A program made the translations under genes and the position numbers. Below, piece by piece: positions 53,983-64,000 of a stretch of DNA of 64,000 nucleotides (the stretch's first letter is position 1; each line of letters opens with the position of its first letter). The stretch covers positions 62,001 to 126,000 of the forward strand of contig MU270087.1 of the NCBI GenBank assembly GCA_021432635.1, in the 5' to 3' direction. Origin of the DNA: Thozetella sp. PMI_491. Taxonomy: Eukaryota; Ascomycota; Sordariomycetes; Chaetosphaeriales; Chaetosphaeriaceae. A model generated the notes under the pieces. That model was given only the letters and a program-made list of their open reading frames with translations. It did no database searches and was not told the DNA's origin.

Positions 53983-55447
53983 ATGGAGTACAAAGCTCAG
54001 CCGGCCTCGCGCGCGCAGTTTGCGCCCCGCATCATCATCCACGGCGGCGCCGGCAACATCACCCCGAAGAACCTCCGGCCCGACCTCTACGCCACCCACC
54101 GGCAGGCCCTTCTCACGATCGTGAGTACCGTGACCGAATATGCCAAGAAATGCGCCGCTCACGCAGGCACTCTAGGTATCCCTGACCCATGTGTACATGA
54201 CCACGCCGAAGGCTGCCCCTTATGACGCCCAAGGCAGCTCTAACGCTCTGCTGCCCTCGGCCCTCGAAACTGCCACCTTCGCCGTCGAGCTCCTCGAGAA
54301 CAATGCCCTCTTCAACAGCGGCCATGGTGCCGTATTTACTCGCGATGGCATCAATGAGCTCGAGGCCAGCGTCATGGTCTCCCGTGGCTTCGCTAAACGA
54401 GGCGTTGGGGTGACGGGTCTCCGGCATGTGAAGAACCCGATCAGGCTTGCCAAGGCCCTGTTGGAGCACGGGCAAGAGGACCTCGCCGCGACGCATGTCG
54501 CCGTGGACGAGGCCGACTTGAATGTCCCCTCTGCTCAGGGCCATGAGTTGATCCATGGGTCAACCGCCGAGATCCTGGCCAAGAGGTACGGTCTGGAGAT
54601 GGTCGAGCCGGACTACTTCTTCACGCAGAACCGGTGGGATGAGCATATCAAGTCATTGGAGAAGGAGAGGAGCGGAGAAGGAATCGCAACGTGGAGCGCA
54701 GAAGAGTATCTTCCTCAGGGAACCTGCGGCGCCGTGGCGCTGGATTCCGACGGCGTCATCTGCGCGGCGACGAGCACCGGAGGTCTGACCAACAAGCTCA
54801 CGGGGCGGATAGGGGATACCCCCATCGTCGGCGCCGGATTCTGGGCTGAAGAATTCGAGGAGCGTGGCGATCCAGCCGCCGCCCTGCGGCGACCTGGCCT
54901 GACCATCACGCTCTCCGATTCCCTGAAAGGCCTGATGGCGGACTGTCTGCCAACGCCTTTTCTGTATACGCCGGCGCCCAGCTCAGAATACTCTGACCTG
55001 GTCACCACCCGCTCCATTGGCGCCTCAGGCACAGGAAACGGCGATTCCTTTATTCGTATCGCAGCTGTCCGGACGGTCGGCGCCATCGCACGGTTCGGTG
55101 GTGTGTCCGGCGCAGAAGCTCTGACCAGGGTCACTGGCCCGGATGGTGAGCTCCAAAAGAGCGCCGGCGACCGGTGGAACCGGACCGGTGAGGGACAGGG
55201 CGGCATGATTGGCGTAGAAGGAGTCGTCGTCCGCGATCCAGCGGGGCGCGTGGTGGAGAGGCGAAGCGAGATCCTCCAAGACTTCAACTGCCGAGGCATG
55301 TTCCGCGCATGGATCGACGAGAAGGGGGACGCGGTCGTGCGGGTTTGGAAGGAGTCGGAGGAGATTCTAGGGGCCTATGTCGGCGAGGGCCAGCCAGAGA
55401 GCGTGAGGCAGTGGGCGGGCGAGAAGGCCCCGATCGTACATTCCTAG
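53983..55447 (+). CDS. Asparaginase/isoaspartyl peptidase family, Thr nucleophile (469 aa, two exons)
   Basis: Exons are 53983-54120 and 54176-55447, joined as LLTI|VSLTHVYM. This is an N-terminal-nucleophile hydrolase of the plant-type asparaginase class: IIIHGGAGNI near residue 20, FNSGHGAVFTRDGINELEASVMV, and the auto-cleavage site YLPQGTCGAVALD with nucleophile Thr229. The substrate-binding TSTGGLTNKLTGRIGDTPIVGAG follows, and then GASGTGNGDSFIR. The precursor is expected to cut itself before Thr229 into alpha and beta chains. It hydrolyses L-Asn and/or beta-aspartyl dipeptides in the cytosol. The protein is longer than the usual 320-350 residues because of an insertion between the catalytic Thr region and the C-terminus and a C-terminal extension. 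No signal peptide is present. Confidence 0.9.
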
Positions 55448-55746
55448 CACGTTAAGCACATGAATCCCGGCAAGACCAAGTAGAATAGTGGGCATGCATA
55501 GACAGCCAAGTCTTTTTTGTTTTGCACCTTGCATTATTCTCCTGTGTACAAAGAGTTCGTTAACTTTGCTCGGGCCGGGTCCCCGAACGCGACCAAAGAG
55601 ACCATCGTCTATTTTACAACAACGCCGCCCATTATGCTGACCGCCTGGAAACCAGAATGAAATACACAGCCGAGATGGAGGATAAGATCCCGGGGAGAAG
55701 AGTTGAGAGTCGAGGTGCACGCGTCCTTTGGGGTACACTTGCGCGC
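55448..55746. other. Convergent 3' intergenic region
   Basis: A tail-to-tail spacer between the asparaginase and TIM17 genes. It probably holds only 3' UTRs. Confidence 0.4.
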
Positions 55747-56365
55747 TTATGCGGGAACCTTGGCGGGTTCCGGTGGTGGAGGGGCCTGTGGAAGACAGAG
55801 TCAGTGAACTGCAACGGAGCTTTGGGGAGGGAGTGGTGATTGCTTGAACTCACCTCGAGCTTTGTGGCACCCGCAAACATCTTTTGGAATCCAATGCCGA
55901 CGCCTTCAATGACGGCAAGCAGCACCGCACAACCTATCGCTCCGTTCCGCGCCGACTTGTATCCTCCGCGGATGGCGAGAGCACCGCCGGTGAAGAAGCC
56001 AGCAATGATGGCGTTCCAGGGATCCTCCTTTTTGCGGACGCCCTTGACCGCGCAGTCGAACGTGCTGAAGAGACCACCCCAGACGCCAAAGTTTCCGCCG
56101 AGTACTGGCGCCCGCATCTTCACTGCGGTGATGGCGCCGATCCGCCGCTCGCCGTACGGGCTGTTGCGGTAGCCCTTGATACCATGCCAGATGGTGCCGC
56201 CGATGGCCTGGGATAGATGGATTTAGCTTTGTTGCACACATTGCGGCTTACGGTCGCGACCGGCCGAGATGGGTGGCGAGAAAAGGGGACACTTACGCCC
56301 ATGCAGAAAGCACCGCCAAAGTCATTGAGGACGACCCAAGGGCACGGATCGCGCGTGTGATCCAT
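55747..56365 (-). CDS. TIM17: Mitochondrial inner-membrane translocase subunit Tim17 (153 aa, three exons)
   Basis: Exons are 56365-56297, 56207-55854 and 55785-55747. The introns are 89 and 68 bp, and the last exon codes for only 12 residues ([12 protein letters not shown]). The protein begins [32 protein letters not shown], the invariant Tim17 N-terminus with its conserved Asp and Cys. It continues with [34 protein letters not shown], the PRAT motif around [26 protein letters not shown], and a fourth helix ([18 protein letters not shown]). Four membrane helices and the length fit exactly. Tim17 forms the TIM23 complex, which moves presequence proteins across or into the inner membrane; it is essential in yeast. 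Both conserved Cys residues of fungal Tim17 appear present. Confidence 0.96.
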
Positions 56366-57883
56366 CTTTGCCTCTTATTCTGTTATACAGGGTCACCGTT
56401 TGCTTCCTGTACTGGCGCGGATTCGGATGAGAATCCACAGGTGTGCCGTTCCTCCGTCGGTTGTGGTCGTCAGGAGCTTGGTTCGCGATGCGCGGCGATA
56501 AGATGGTCGGGAGACAAAAAATTGCTTGCCCGGCCAGGATCGGGCGGCAAAGCTTCGGAGCTGGCCACTCACGGCCAACGCGGGTGGATTGGATTTTTTT
56601 TCTGCTTGGACCCACCGCCTCCATATCACGTCACGGGGGCACCACCTATCAGTTATTATTGTTCAGGCAACTTCAGCTCCTCCCCCAGAAGTGCATCCAG
56701 CGCAGCCACTCATGGCTCCACCTTCCACACTGGCCCCGGGACGATCCTAGCGGTTCTGGCTGGGCGCCCAGGGTTAGTGGTGTTTTCACCTCGGTCGACG
56801 CCCTGTTGCGCGCTGGATCAACCCTCACCCATAGGCCACCACGTCACATCATCCCACGCCCTGCCCGCCTGTGTGGGGGTTCTGCGATGTAATTCATCCA
56901 AGCAGGCGGCTCTGGGGCACGAAGAGCCGCTTAACCTTGAATTTCCATTTTGGGATTTCTGGATATCGAGGCGTGGCCGTCGTCAACCTCATGTCTTCTC
57001 CTACGGGCCACCGTTCGTGCCTCTCAGGCGGCCTGCGGCTTGCTGAAAGACGGTATATATCTGATGTCTCAGCCGCTGCTTGGGCCGAACCTTGCCAACA
57101 GCGACCAATCCCACCAATGGGGCAGCCAGGCCATTTCGCAATCGCTGCCGCGTCCGATTTCGCACGCAGCTGCCGTCGGCCGTGGCCGAGACGAGCATGA
57201 AGCTAGGTCCGATTCGAATGATATCGGACGTATGCATTGGGGGCATTGGGGGCACTGTTGGTGGGTTTTGGCCGCCACCCTGGCCAGGCATGGGACATTG
57301 TAGCAGGAGCGCCATTTTTTTTCTCTCTCGCTCTCTCGCCCTCCCCCTTGGGCCAAGGGGTTTAGATAGGAAAGGGAGAGGTGGACGGCAGGGCCAAGGC
57401 GGGCAACGATTGGTGCCCGATTACTATAGCGCCTTGTACAAAGGGCGATTGCGATAGTGGGCTCAGCAAGCACGTAACAAATGCTGGGCGAAGGGGGGGA
57501 GGGTTGATGAATCGTTTAGGTAAGAAGCTTGTTCGTGTAAGGCCACGTCGGGATTCCACTTAAAGGAGCCAAGGACGATCACATCCGGGGGCGCGTGACT
57601 CTGTTCCCTGTGTCTCTTTTCTCTCCACTCCCTAATCAGTCTGCCAGTGCCTTTGTGCCCTTGTTCTTGTTGCGTCTACTCCGTCGGGCAGACCCACGGT
57701 ACGACATAGCACAAGCGGTGAGCCCATTCTGATGTGTCCAAGCTTCTTCTTCCGGCCGGTACGGGCTGGGATCTGAGGTCAGAAGGAGTCATACAGGCAA
57801 TGGTGTATTAGAACCCAAGTCTGGCGTCATTCGAAACGAAACACAATAAAAAAAATTTGTGCGACATATCTAATTAAGCTGCG
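56366..57883. other. Divergent promoter region between TIM17 and DUG2
   Basis: About 1.5 kb without a recognised gene. G/C-rich frames such as 56273-57046 overlap on both strands and lack family marks. C/T tracts near 57300 and 57610 look like leader or intron sequence. Confidence 0.35.
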
Positions 57884-58190
57884 ATGGAAGGAAGGATACA
57901 AAAGCCAGCCGGGGCCCCGTCCCACAGCCCCGGGACGAGCGGGAAACCGAACATCATTCCACGACACTTCGTCTGGAGGCTGAATGGTGGCCGCCACAGC
58001 AGCTCTCACGCTTCGCACACCATCGGAGGAGGGGAAATGGGTGTCGATGTTCCCGTGCTCAGGGATGTCTTCGACCCTTGGCGGTCCAAGGACCATGACG
58101 ACGAGGATGGCTGCGACGCATGCCGGAAGATGGACGAGACACGCGCGGTGAACAGCTCCCAGGAGTCGCTCCCGACGCTCGAAAGCGAAG
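57884..58190 (+). other. Possible upstream coding exon of the DUG2 gene
   Basis: An open frame with ATG at 57884 ends in LPTLESE followed by a good donor (G|GTATGT, 58191). Its second half (VDVPVLRDVFDPWRSKDHDDEDGCDACRK) looks protein-like. The phase (1) fits a strong acceptor at 58811 (CCCCTTTTGCAG|CC) that leads in frame into DUG2, giving LESE|AASSITSIQSAT. The intron would be about 620 bp, long for this genome. The alternative is non-coding sequence and DUG2 starting at 58849. Confidence 0.35.
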
Positions 58191-58848
58191 GTATGTCTTA
58201 AAGTCTCGCTTTTTTGTCTTCATATTTTCTTTGCCCCTCTTATTTACCTACACTTCCCCCTTAATGAAAGCACTCTTCTCTTCTTCGTTTGTTCCCGTCG
58301 CCTCTCTCCGGCTGTCCTGCCAGCAAAATGCATGGCCAAGGTGCCTTCGTTGCTCACGAGACCTGCCATCCCAACTTGCCGGGCTCCATATTCCCGCTCC
58401 TAGATGGAATGGAGACGGTGGCTCGGGAAGTGGATGCAGCTGAGCTGTCTGCTCTGGTTCTGGGTCTGGAATCGTGGGGTGCAAGGCCTAGGCGCTGGCA
58501 AGGGGGCGGAAGGAAGGGAGGGGGGGGGGGGCAAGTTAGTGCCTGCATCCCCTTAGCGCTCTGGGGCTGGCACCAAAGCTCAGGTACCATTCGGACCCTC
58601 AGTGCAGAGGCCCTGGCCCTGGGCAAGACGGAAGCTTAGAGCCAGATGCCGTCATCTCGAAACTGGACCTCGCTTTGCTGTCACGACCCGAGAAAAAAAA
58701 GCAGACGTTACCCCCCAAACATCCCCCCAATCCGTGCTCAAACTATCCGCCTCTGCCCCAGCGAAAGGGCCCAATTGAACCGAGACTGACATTTTTCCGA
58801 ACCCCTTTTGCAGCCGCATCCAGCATCACCTCAATCCAATCGGCGACC

Positions 58849-61531
58849 ATGCGCCACACGCTCCACCGGGAGCTGGACGACGGCTGCCCCGAGTCAGCGC
58901 CCGAGCAAATCCACGAGCTGAAGCACGACTGCTCGGTCCTGACCCTCGCCGTGAGCGACGACTACATCTTTGCGGGCACGCAGAACGGCGAAATCATTGT
59001 CTGGTCCCTCAATTCCTACGAGGTCGTGCAGCACATTCAGGCGCATAAGCGAAGCGTGCTGTGCCTCTTCCTGTCGGCTGACGGCCAATACCTCCTCTCG
59101 AGCGCCTGCGAGCCCATCATCAACGTGTGGTGCCCCCGAACCTTCGCCCGCCTCTACGAGATCTACAGCACCTACAATGTCGGCGACGTCTTCAGCATCG
59201 CCTACTCGGCCCAGCACCAGACCGTCTACATGGGCACCCAGACCCAGTACATACAATGGGTGGACCTAAAGGATGCAAAGAGGACCGTCACCCAAGATTC
59301 GGTTCAACACCCCGACCGCCGGCAGCACCGCTTCTTTGACTCGCGTGCCGTTGGGGGAACGTCCACGCCACGGCGCATGGAGGAGCGCTGGGGTCTGATA
59401 CCCCGCGCCGAGCACGTACTCGAGGTCGATGCCGGGGCCATCAAGGAATATGCGCACTACGGCTGGGTCCACTGCATGCTCGTCGCCAAGGGCCCCACCG
59501 TCTTCGTCGAGCCGGATGAGGAAGTCTTGATCTCGGGTGGTGGCGACGGCACCATCAAGCTGTGGAAGCTGCTCGAGAACGGCCCGGATCACGATCATGG
59601 CGAGAATGTCAGGGGTGACATTGAGGAGATCATGTGTCTTGGCGAGGAGAGCGCCGAGTCGATCGTGTCCCTAGCTATTGACGGCTCCTTCCTCTACAGC
59701 GGCAAACGGTACGAAGGGACCATCGAGTTATGGGATCTCGATACCAAACAGAAGCTTCGTGTGATCAAGGCCCACGATGGAGACGTCATGGCCCTGCAGA
59801 TGAGCTTTGGTCTGCTCTGGAGTGCCTCCACTACAGGTAATGCGTCGGTAAGTCTTCTCGTCGCCTCTAGATCATCCCTGTGCTTCAATGTCTCACACAA
59901 CCCCCCGACAGAAACACAGCACGGTTCACTATGGACGGGACACCAACGGTGCCGCCGAGAATGTGAGCCAGAAATACAATTGTCTGAGCCGCTGGCAGGC
60001 GCACAATGGCAAGATTCTCGCCTCGTCCGTCACGACGCACCAAGGCGACCAGCTGTACATCACGGGAGGCAACGACAACAAGGTCTGCGTGTGGCGGGTA
60101 AACGGCATGCCGGATCCCATGGAAGAAGCGGCCGAGAATACCGAGGACATGATGATCACCTCGTTGCGGGAGTTCGTGGCCTACAAGACGATCTCATCCC
60201 GCCCAGAGTACACGGAGGACTGCCGCAAAGGCGCTACCTTCCTGGGCACCCTATTCAAGCGACTGGGCGCCCAGGTGGAGATGCTTAGCATCGACCGGCT
60301 CTACAACCCGGTCGTCTTCGCCAAGTTCAGCGGCAAGCTAGAGCCACCCTCGAAGCGCAAACGCATCCTCTTCTATGGCCACTATGACGTGGTGCCCGCG
60401 GACAACAAAGGAGACAAGTGGCGGACGGATCCTTTCCGGATGGATGGAGTGAGCGGCTATCTCTACGGTCGAGGCGTGACTGACAACAAGGGCCCCATCA
60501 TGGCTGCATTATACGCGGTCACAGATCTCTTGCAGGCCAAGGCCCTCGATTCGGACATTGTCTTTCTCATTGAGGGAGAAGAGGAGTCCGGATCGCGCGG
60601 CTTCCAGGACACGGTACACAAGCATAAAGATTTGATTGGCAGTATTGACTACATCATCATCGCCAACAGCTACTGGCTGGACGATGAGACTCCCTGCCTC
60701 ACCTACGGTCTCCGAGGCGTTTTGCACGCGAGCGTTTGCGTTGACTCGAAGCACCCAGATCTCCACTCCGGTGTTGATGGTAGCTATATCATGTCGGAGC
60801 CGACCACGGATCTCACGCTCTTGCTCGCGCAGCTCAAGAATCGCAAGAATCATGTTAATATCCCTGATTTCTACAAAAGTATCGTTCCGGCTACGGAAGA
60901 GGAAGAAGCGCGCTATAACGACATCACCGACATCCTCATCCGTCGCAACCCGGAGAACGGGCCCCCGGAGGCGCTTAAGCGAAGCCTCATGGCCCGATGG
61001 CGTGAGCCTAACCTGACGATTCATAGAATGAATGTGTCGGGGCCGGAGGGAAGCCTGATCAGCAGCCACGCCACGGCTAACGTTAGCATCCGTTTGGTAC
61101 CTGGGCAGGATGTGGAAGAGGTCATCAAGTCCATGGAGGCATTCTTGCGTGACGAATTTGCCAAGTTCGAGAGCGAAAACGTCCTGACCATCCGCATCGA
61201 CAACAAGGCTGAACCGTGGCTCGGCGTGCCGGGCAACTACATCTTCCGCACCCTAGAGGATGCCGTAATCAAGGCATGGGGGCTCGACCGCCAGGATTCT
61301 GACACTAGCAATGGGAATGGCAAAGCCACGAAGCACCGGAAGCCTTTATACATCCGCGAGGGCGGCTCTATCCCAGCCATCCGCTTCCTGGAGAAGGAAT
61401 TCGGCGCGCCGGCGGCTCACCTCCCCTGCGGGCAAGCTACCGACTCCGCGCATCTGGACAACGAGCGGTTGCGGATTACCAACCTGCTCAAGAGCCGCGA
61501 GATCTTCGGCACGGTATTCCGGAAACTTTGA
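58849..61531 (+). CDS. DUG2: Glutathione degradosome subunit Dug2: WD40 plus M20 peptidase (at least 872 aa)
   Basis: Exons are 58849-59847 and 59912-61531, with a 64-bp intron and the join TTGNAS|KHSTVHYG. The first 410 residues are WD40 repeats: HELKHDCSVLTLAVSDDYIFAGTQNGEIIVWS, HIQAHKRSVLCLFLSADG, LISGGGDGTIKLWKLLE, and LYITGGNDNKVCVWRV. The rest is an M20 metallopeptidase: ILFYGHYDVVPA (metal His), YGRGVTDNKGP (bridging Asp), IEGEEESGSRGF (catalytic and metal Glu), DLHSGVDG, and GQATDSAHLDNERL with the last metal His. This WD40-M20 order is specific to Dug2, which with Dug3 degrades glutathione in the cytosol of fungi; Dug1 finishes Cys-Gly. The start at 58849 is the last Met before the conserved core. 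An upstream exon may exist. Confidence 0.92.
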
Positions 61532-64000
61532 GGCGTCAAGGGACGAAAAATCCGAACGGAAAGAGCTGCGTAGGCGTTCGGGTCTTGGGCATGGGTTTTG
61601 GGTTTCGGGTTTCTTCCATGGGTCAGCAGCGATAAAGCGGTTGTAGGAAGCCAACATGGACAGGCAATGAATAAAAATAGATACCCTAAGGAGCCTCCCC
61701 ATCCGCCAAGTCTGTGATATTTTCAGTGTGGTAATAGCTTTTACGATGCGCCGTTTTGAATCTTTCAGCGCCTCTTTCAGAAAGCGCCCCGTCGCACGCT
61801 GTCGACGCTATGTAGTAGAACTCTCTCAAGTGCTCTATGTCGTGAGTGGGAGAAGATTCCCCGCGGTTTATTAGTTCCCAGGTAAGATCTGTCGAACTGA
61901 CCTATTAGTACGAATTAGAACAATTGCCATGCGCCAGATAATAACTAATTGTTGGGGTCCGGCTACAAAGCAAAGGAGGCGAAGCTAGCATTCATTTTGG
62001 GTCGACTACTTCGGGTTGGCCTACAGACTAGATGGATGGCGTCGAGCACTCATACTTTGTTATCGTTCTAATACTTCAAGAGGCGGAGCCAGCAGGTCTA
62101 GATATCGTCTTGGACTTTGGGTTGTCGCGGATAGGGGCGGTGCAGACATTCTCTTTTTCAGTTGGGCACATAGAGTTGCATAACCCTGAAGTTCGTACGA
62201 ATAGGAGTTCTTAATTACCTCGGGTATGTCTACTACCTTTTAGTTCATTTAGTGATCAACCAAGTCCCGTACATAGCTAATCTAATAACTGCAGGAGTAC
62301 GCTATATATCCAACTCCCATGTTCCCTGTAGGCTTACCTCATCGGTGTATAGAACTGCGCCACGAGAAACAGCGCATCTTTTCATCGTTATATATGTCTC
62401 TAGTCATGAAAACACCGACGCACTGGTCAAGTCTTGAGACTCCTCCATTCAGCGTTAGACGAAAGACCACTATGCCTCTAGGAGCCCTGGATCAAAGACG
62501 AAGGGCAGTTTTCAATATAACAAAGACACGAATATGCGCATTGAATCTTGCTAGAGAGTACCCGGCATGAGCTCCAACGTGGTTGTAGCCTAACACTCTG
62601 CCCCACGAGTCCCTGGTCGATTCTAGAACGAAAGTCGCGACGACTACATGTTACATCCCCGTACGGAAGTCTTGGCTCGGGTCCGATGGTGATCTTATCC
62701 CCGGCGCTCCTAAGCTTAGAAAGAGGAGCAATTTCCTGTCGCACCACCTCATCATCAAGTCGCAATTTGACAGCGTGTTGAACGCAATTACTGCCGCTAT
62801 ATCCCAGGATCATCCAGAGGGGACTCGTCATCCCAGCGGGAATCCCAACTGCCGGCTGATCTCGGGCCGGCCTAACTCCAGTCGCATCGCAGCATCGATC
62901 TTTGCCAGCTCGTGCCGGTGCGGCTCTCTATTCTGCCGCGGTCTGCTGCAGGTAGATGATGCCCCGCCCAACCTGCAGGTAGGGCCGGGAAGCCTAGAGC
63001 TCGCCTACACGCACCTTGTCTCGCCTTCCCCACGAGGCACCCTTTGATTTTTTTCCCCGCTGCAAGGGGCCGATCACTCCTATAGACTAGTCGTCTCGCT
63101 TGCGGCTCAATGTATGCTCTCCACAGCTCTCCGGCGGGTTGGTACTCTGCCTCTGCTCAAGCTGCATACATAAAGAGCGCGCGGATGCGCAACACTCTAC
63201 TCTGATCACGACATAGCACCAAGTGCAGTCCTTCTAGACCAGCTGGACCTGCAGATCCATTCATCGAGATTCCCATAGTATACGCTGTCGAGGCTTTATT
63301 TCCGATTCGTTCTAGGGCTTGTGGATCACACGTGTGCATTTTAATTCTTCCACGATGCTTCTCCCAACTCCACGAGGAAAGAGCTTTTGATTGGGCAGGA
63401 AGGGGTTTCTACCGCCAAATATCGTAATTGCGTGCACTGAGGAGTTGTAATAGCAGACTGGCTAGCTTCGCTTGGTATCGCAGAGCTTTGCCTGCGCTCT
63501 GGCCATGCCGGGATCGGATCCAGCTCTGAGCATCCATCACGGCGAGCGGGGCCGTGTCTTCCTGTCTCTTCTACGACAACGTTGCATGTGGCCGCACCAA
63601 AGGTATTGTGCGATGGCGCTTTGGGCGTGAGCCGTGGCCGAGAACTTCCGGGTTCCCGGTCTAATACGCGTGTATACCGCCCGAAGGCCAGATTAATGTT
63701 CTCTTGCGCTAGATTCTTCATTCTTCCAAAGTGATTTCATCTCCCTCCCCATTCTGCATCCCCCCGTGCATGAACGGCCGGGCTGGTCCCAGCAAGGGCT
63801 CTCTCCACGAGCCGATTTGGACGCTTCCCCGGTAGCAGCCATGCCCCCACTCCGGAGTTGGAGGAGGAGAAGGGGCATGGAGTGAGTATATCTTCCCCAA
63901 GCTCGACGGCTGCGGGACGCTGCCACATGCCTACCCCTCGCCACGACCGCCCCCCTTGCTGCACCGTGATCTGGCGCCGAGTCACAGGCCAAGATGCTCG
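61532..64000. other. Right-hand intergenic region, no supported gene
   Basis: About 2.5 kb after DUG2. It is AT-rich between 61700 and 62550. Frames such as 63341-63721 on the minus strand and 62775-63047 on the plus strand have no family signature. A gene may begin beyond the window edge. Confidence 0.35.

Noticed and set aside
56273-57046. 257-aa frame upstream of TIM17
   Set aside because: It overlaps the first intron and start of TIM17 on the other strand and shows no domain.

Overview
The window is nuclear DNA of a filamentous ascomycete (Pezizomycotina, most likely Sordariomycetes; the class is inferred). The evidence is short introns of mostly 50-115 bp with GT..AG ends, well separated single genes on both strands, G/C-rich third codon positions, and typical fungal families: DUF3292, LaeA-like methyltransferase, F-box/zinc-knuckle proteins, Zn2Cys6 regulator, Dal5-type transporter, DUG2 and TIM17. 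I see no rRNA, tRNA, CRISPR array, prophage or intact transposon. Exon borders were placed by hand from splice signals, reading frame and remembered family alignments.

Layout. 0.4-4 kb: DUF3292 membrane protein and a Ure2-like glutathione transferase. 4.4-13.4 kb: two F-box proteins flanking a LaeA-like methyltransferase and a DUF1295 membrane reductase-like protein. 14.9-30.2 kb: a candidate catabolic cluster with a Dal5-type permease, an AtuA/DUF1446-DUF4387 fusion, a Zn2Cys6 regulator, a fumarylacetoacetate-hydrolase-like domain fused to an alpha/beta hydrolase, an amidohydrolase and a NAD-dependent epimerase/dehydratase. The permease and AtuA genes are divergent, as are the regulator and the FAH-fusion genes. 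31.9-36 kb: a large secreted subtilase and a small hydrophobic secreted protein. 38.8-40.6 kb: a sugar/quinate-type permease. 42.2-43 kb: a decayed malate/L-lactate dehydrogenase (Ldh_2) gene. 45.3-50.2 kb: an SDR lacking the usual catalytic lysine, an internally deleted MFS drug/siderophore transporter with a stop codon, and a membrane acyltransferase. 51.7-61.5 kb: a secreted protein of unknown function, a Thr-nucleophile asparaginase, TIM17 and DUG2 (glutathione degradosome).

How they may work together. The 14.9-30.2 kb block has uptake, a pathway-type regulator and four enzymes in paired divergent promoters. This fits an inducible route for using an exogenous organic acid, amide or aromatic/terpenoid compound. 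The substrate cannot be read from the sequence. The regulator appears to carry two GC-AG introns, one of which interrupts the zinc cluster itself. Gaps between genes are large (1-3 kb) and partly AT-rich. Apart from the two damaged genes they hold little I can name.
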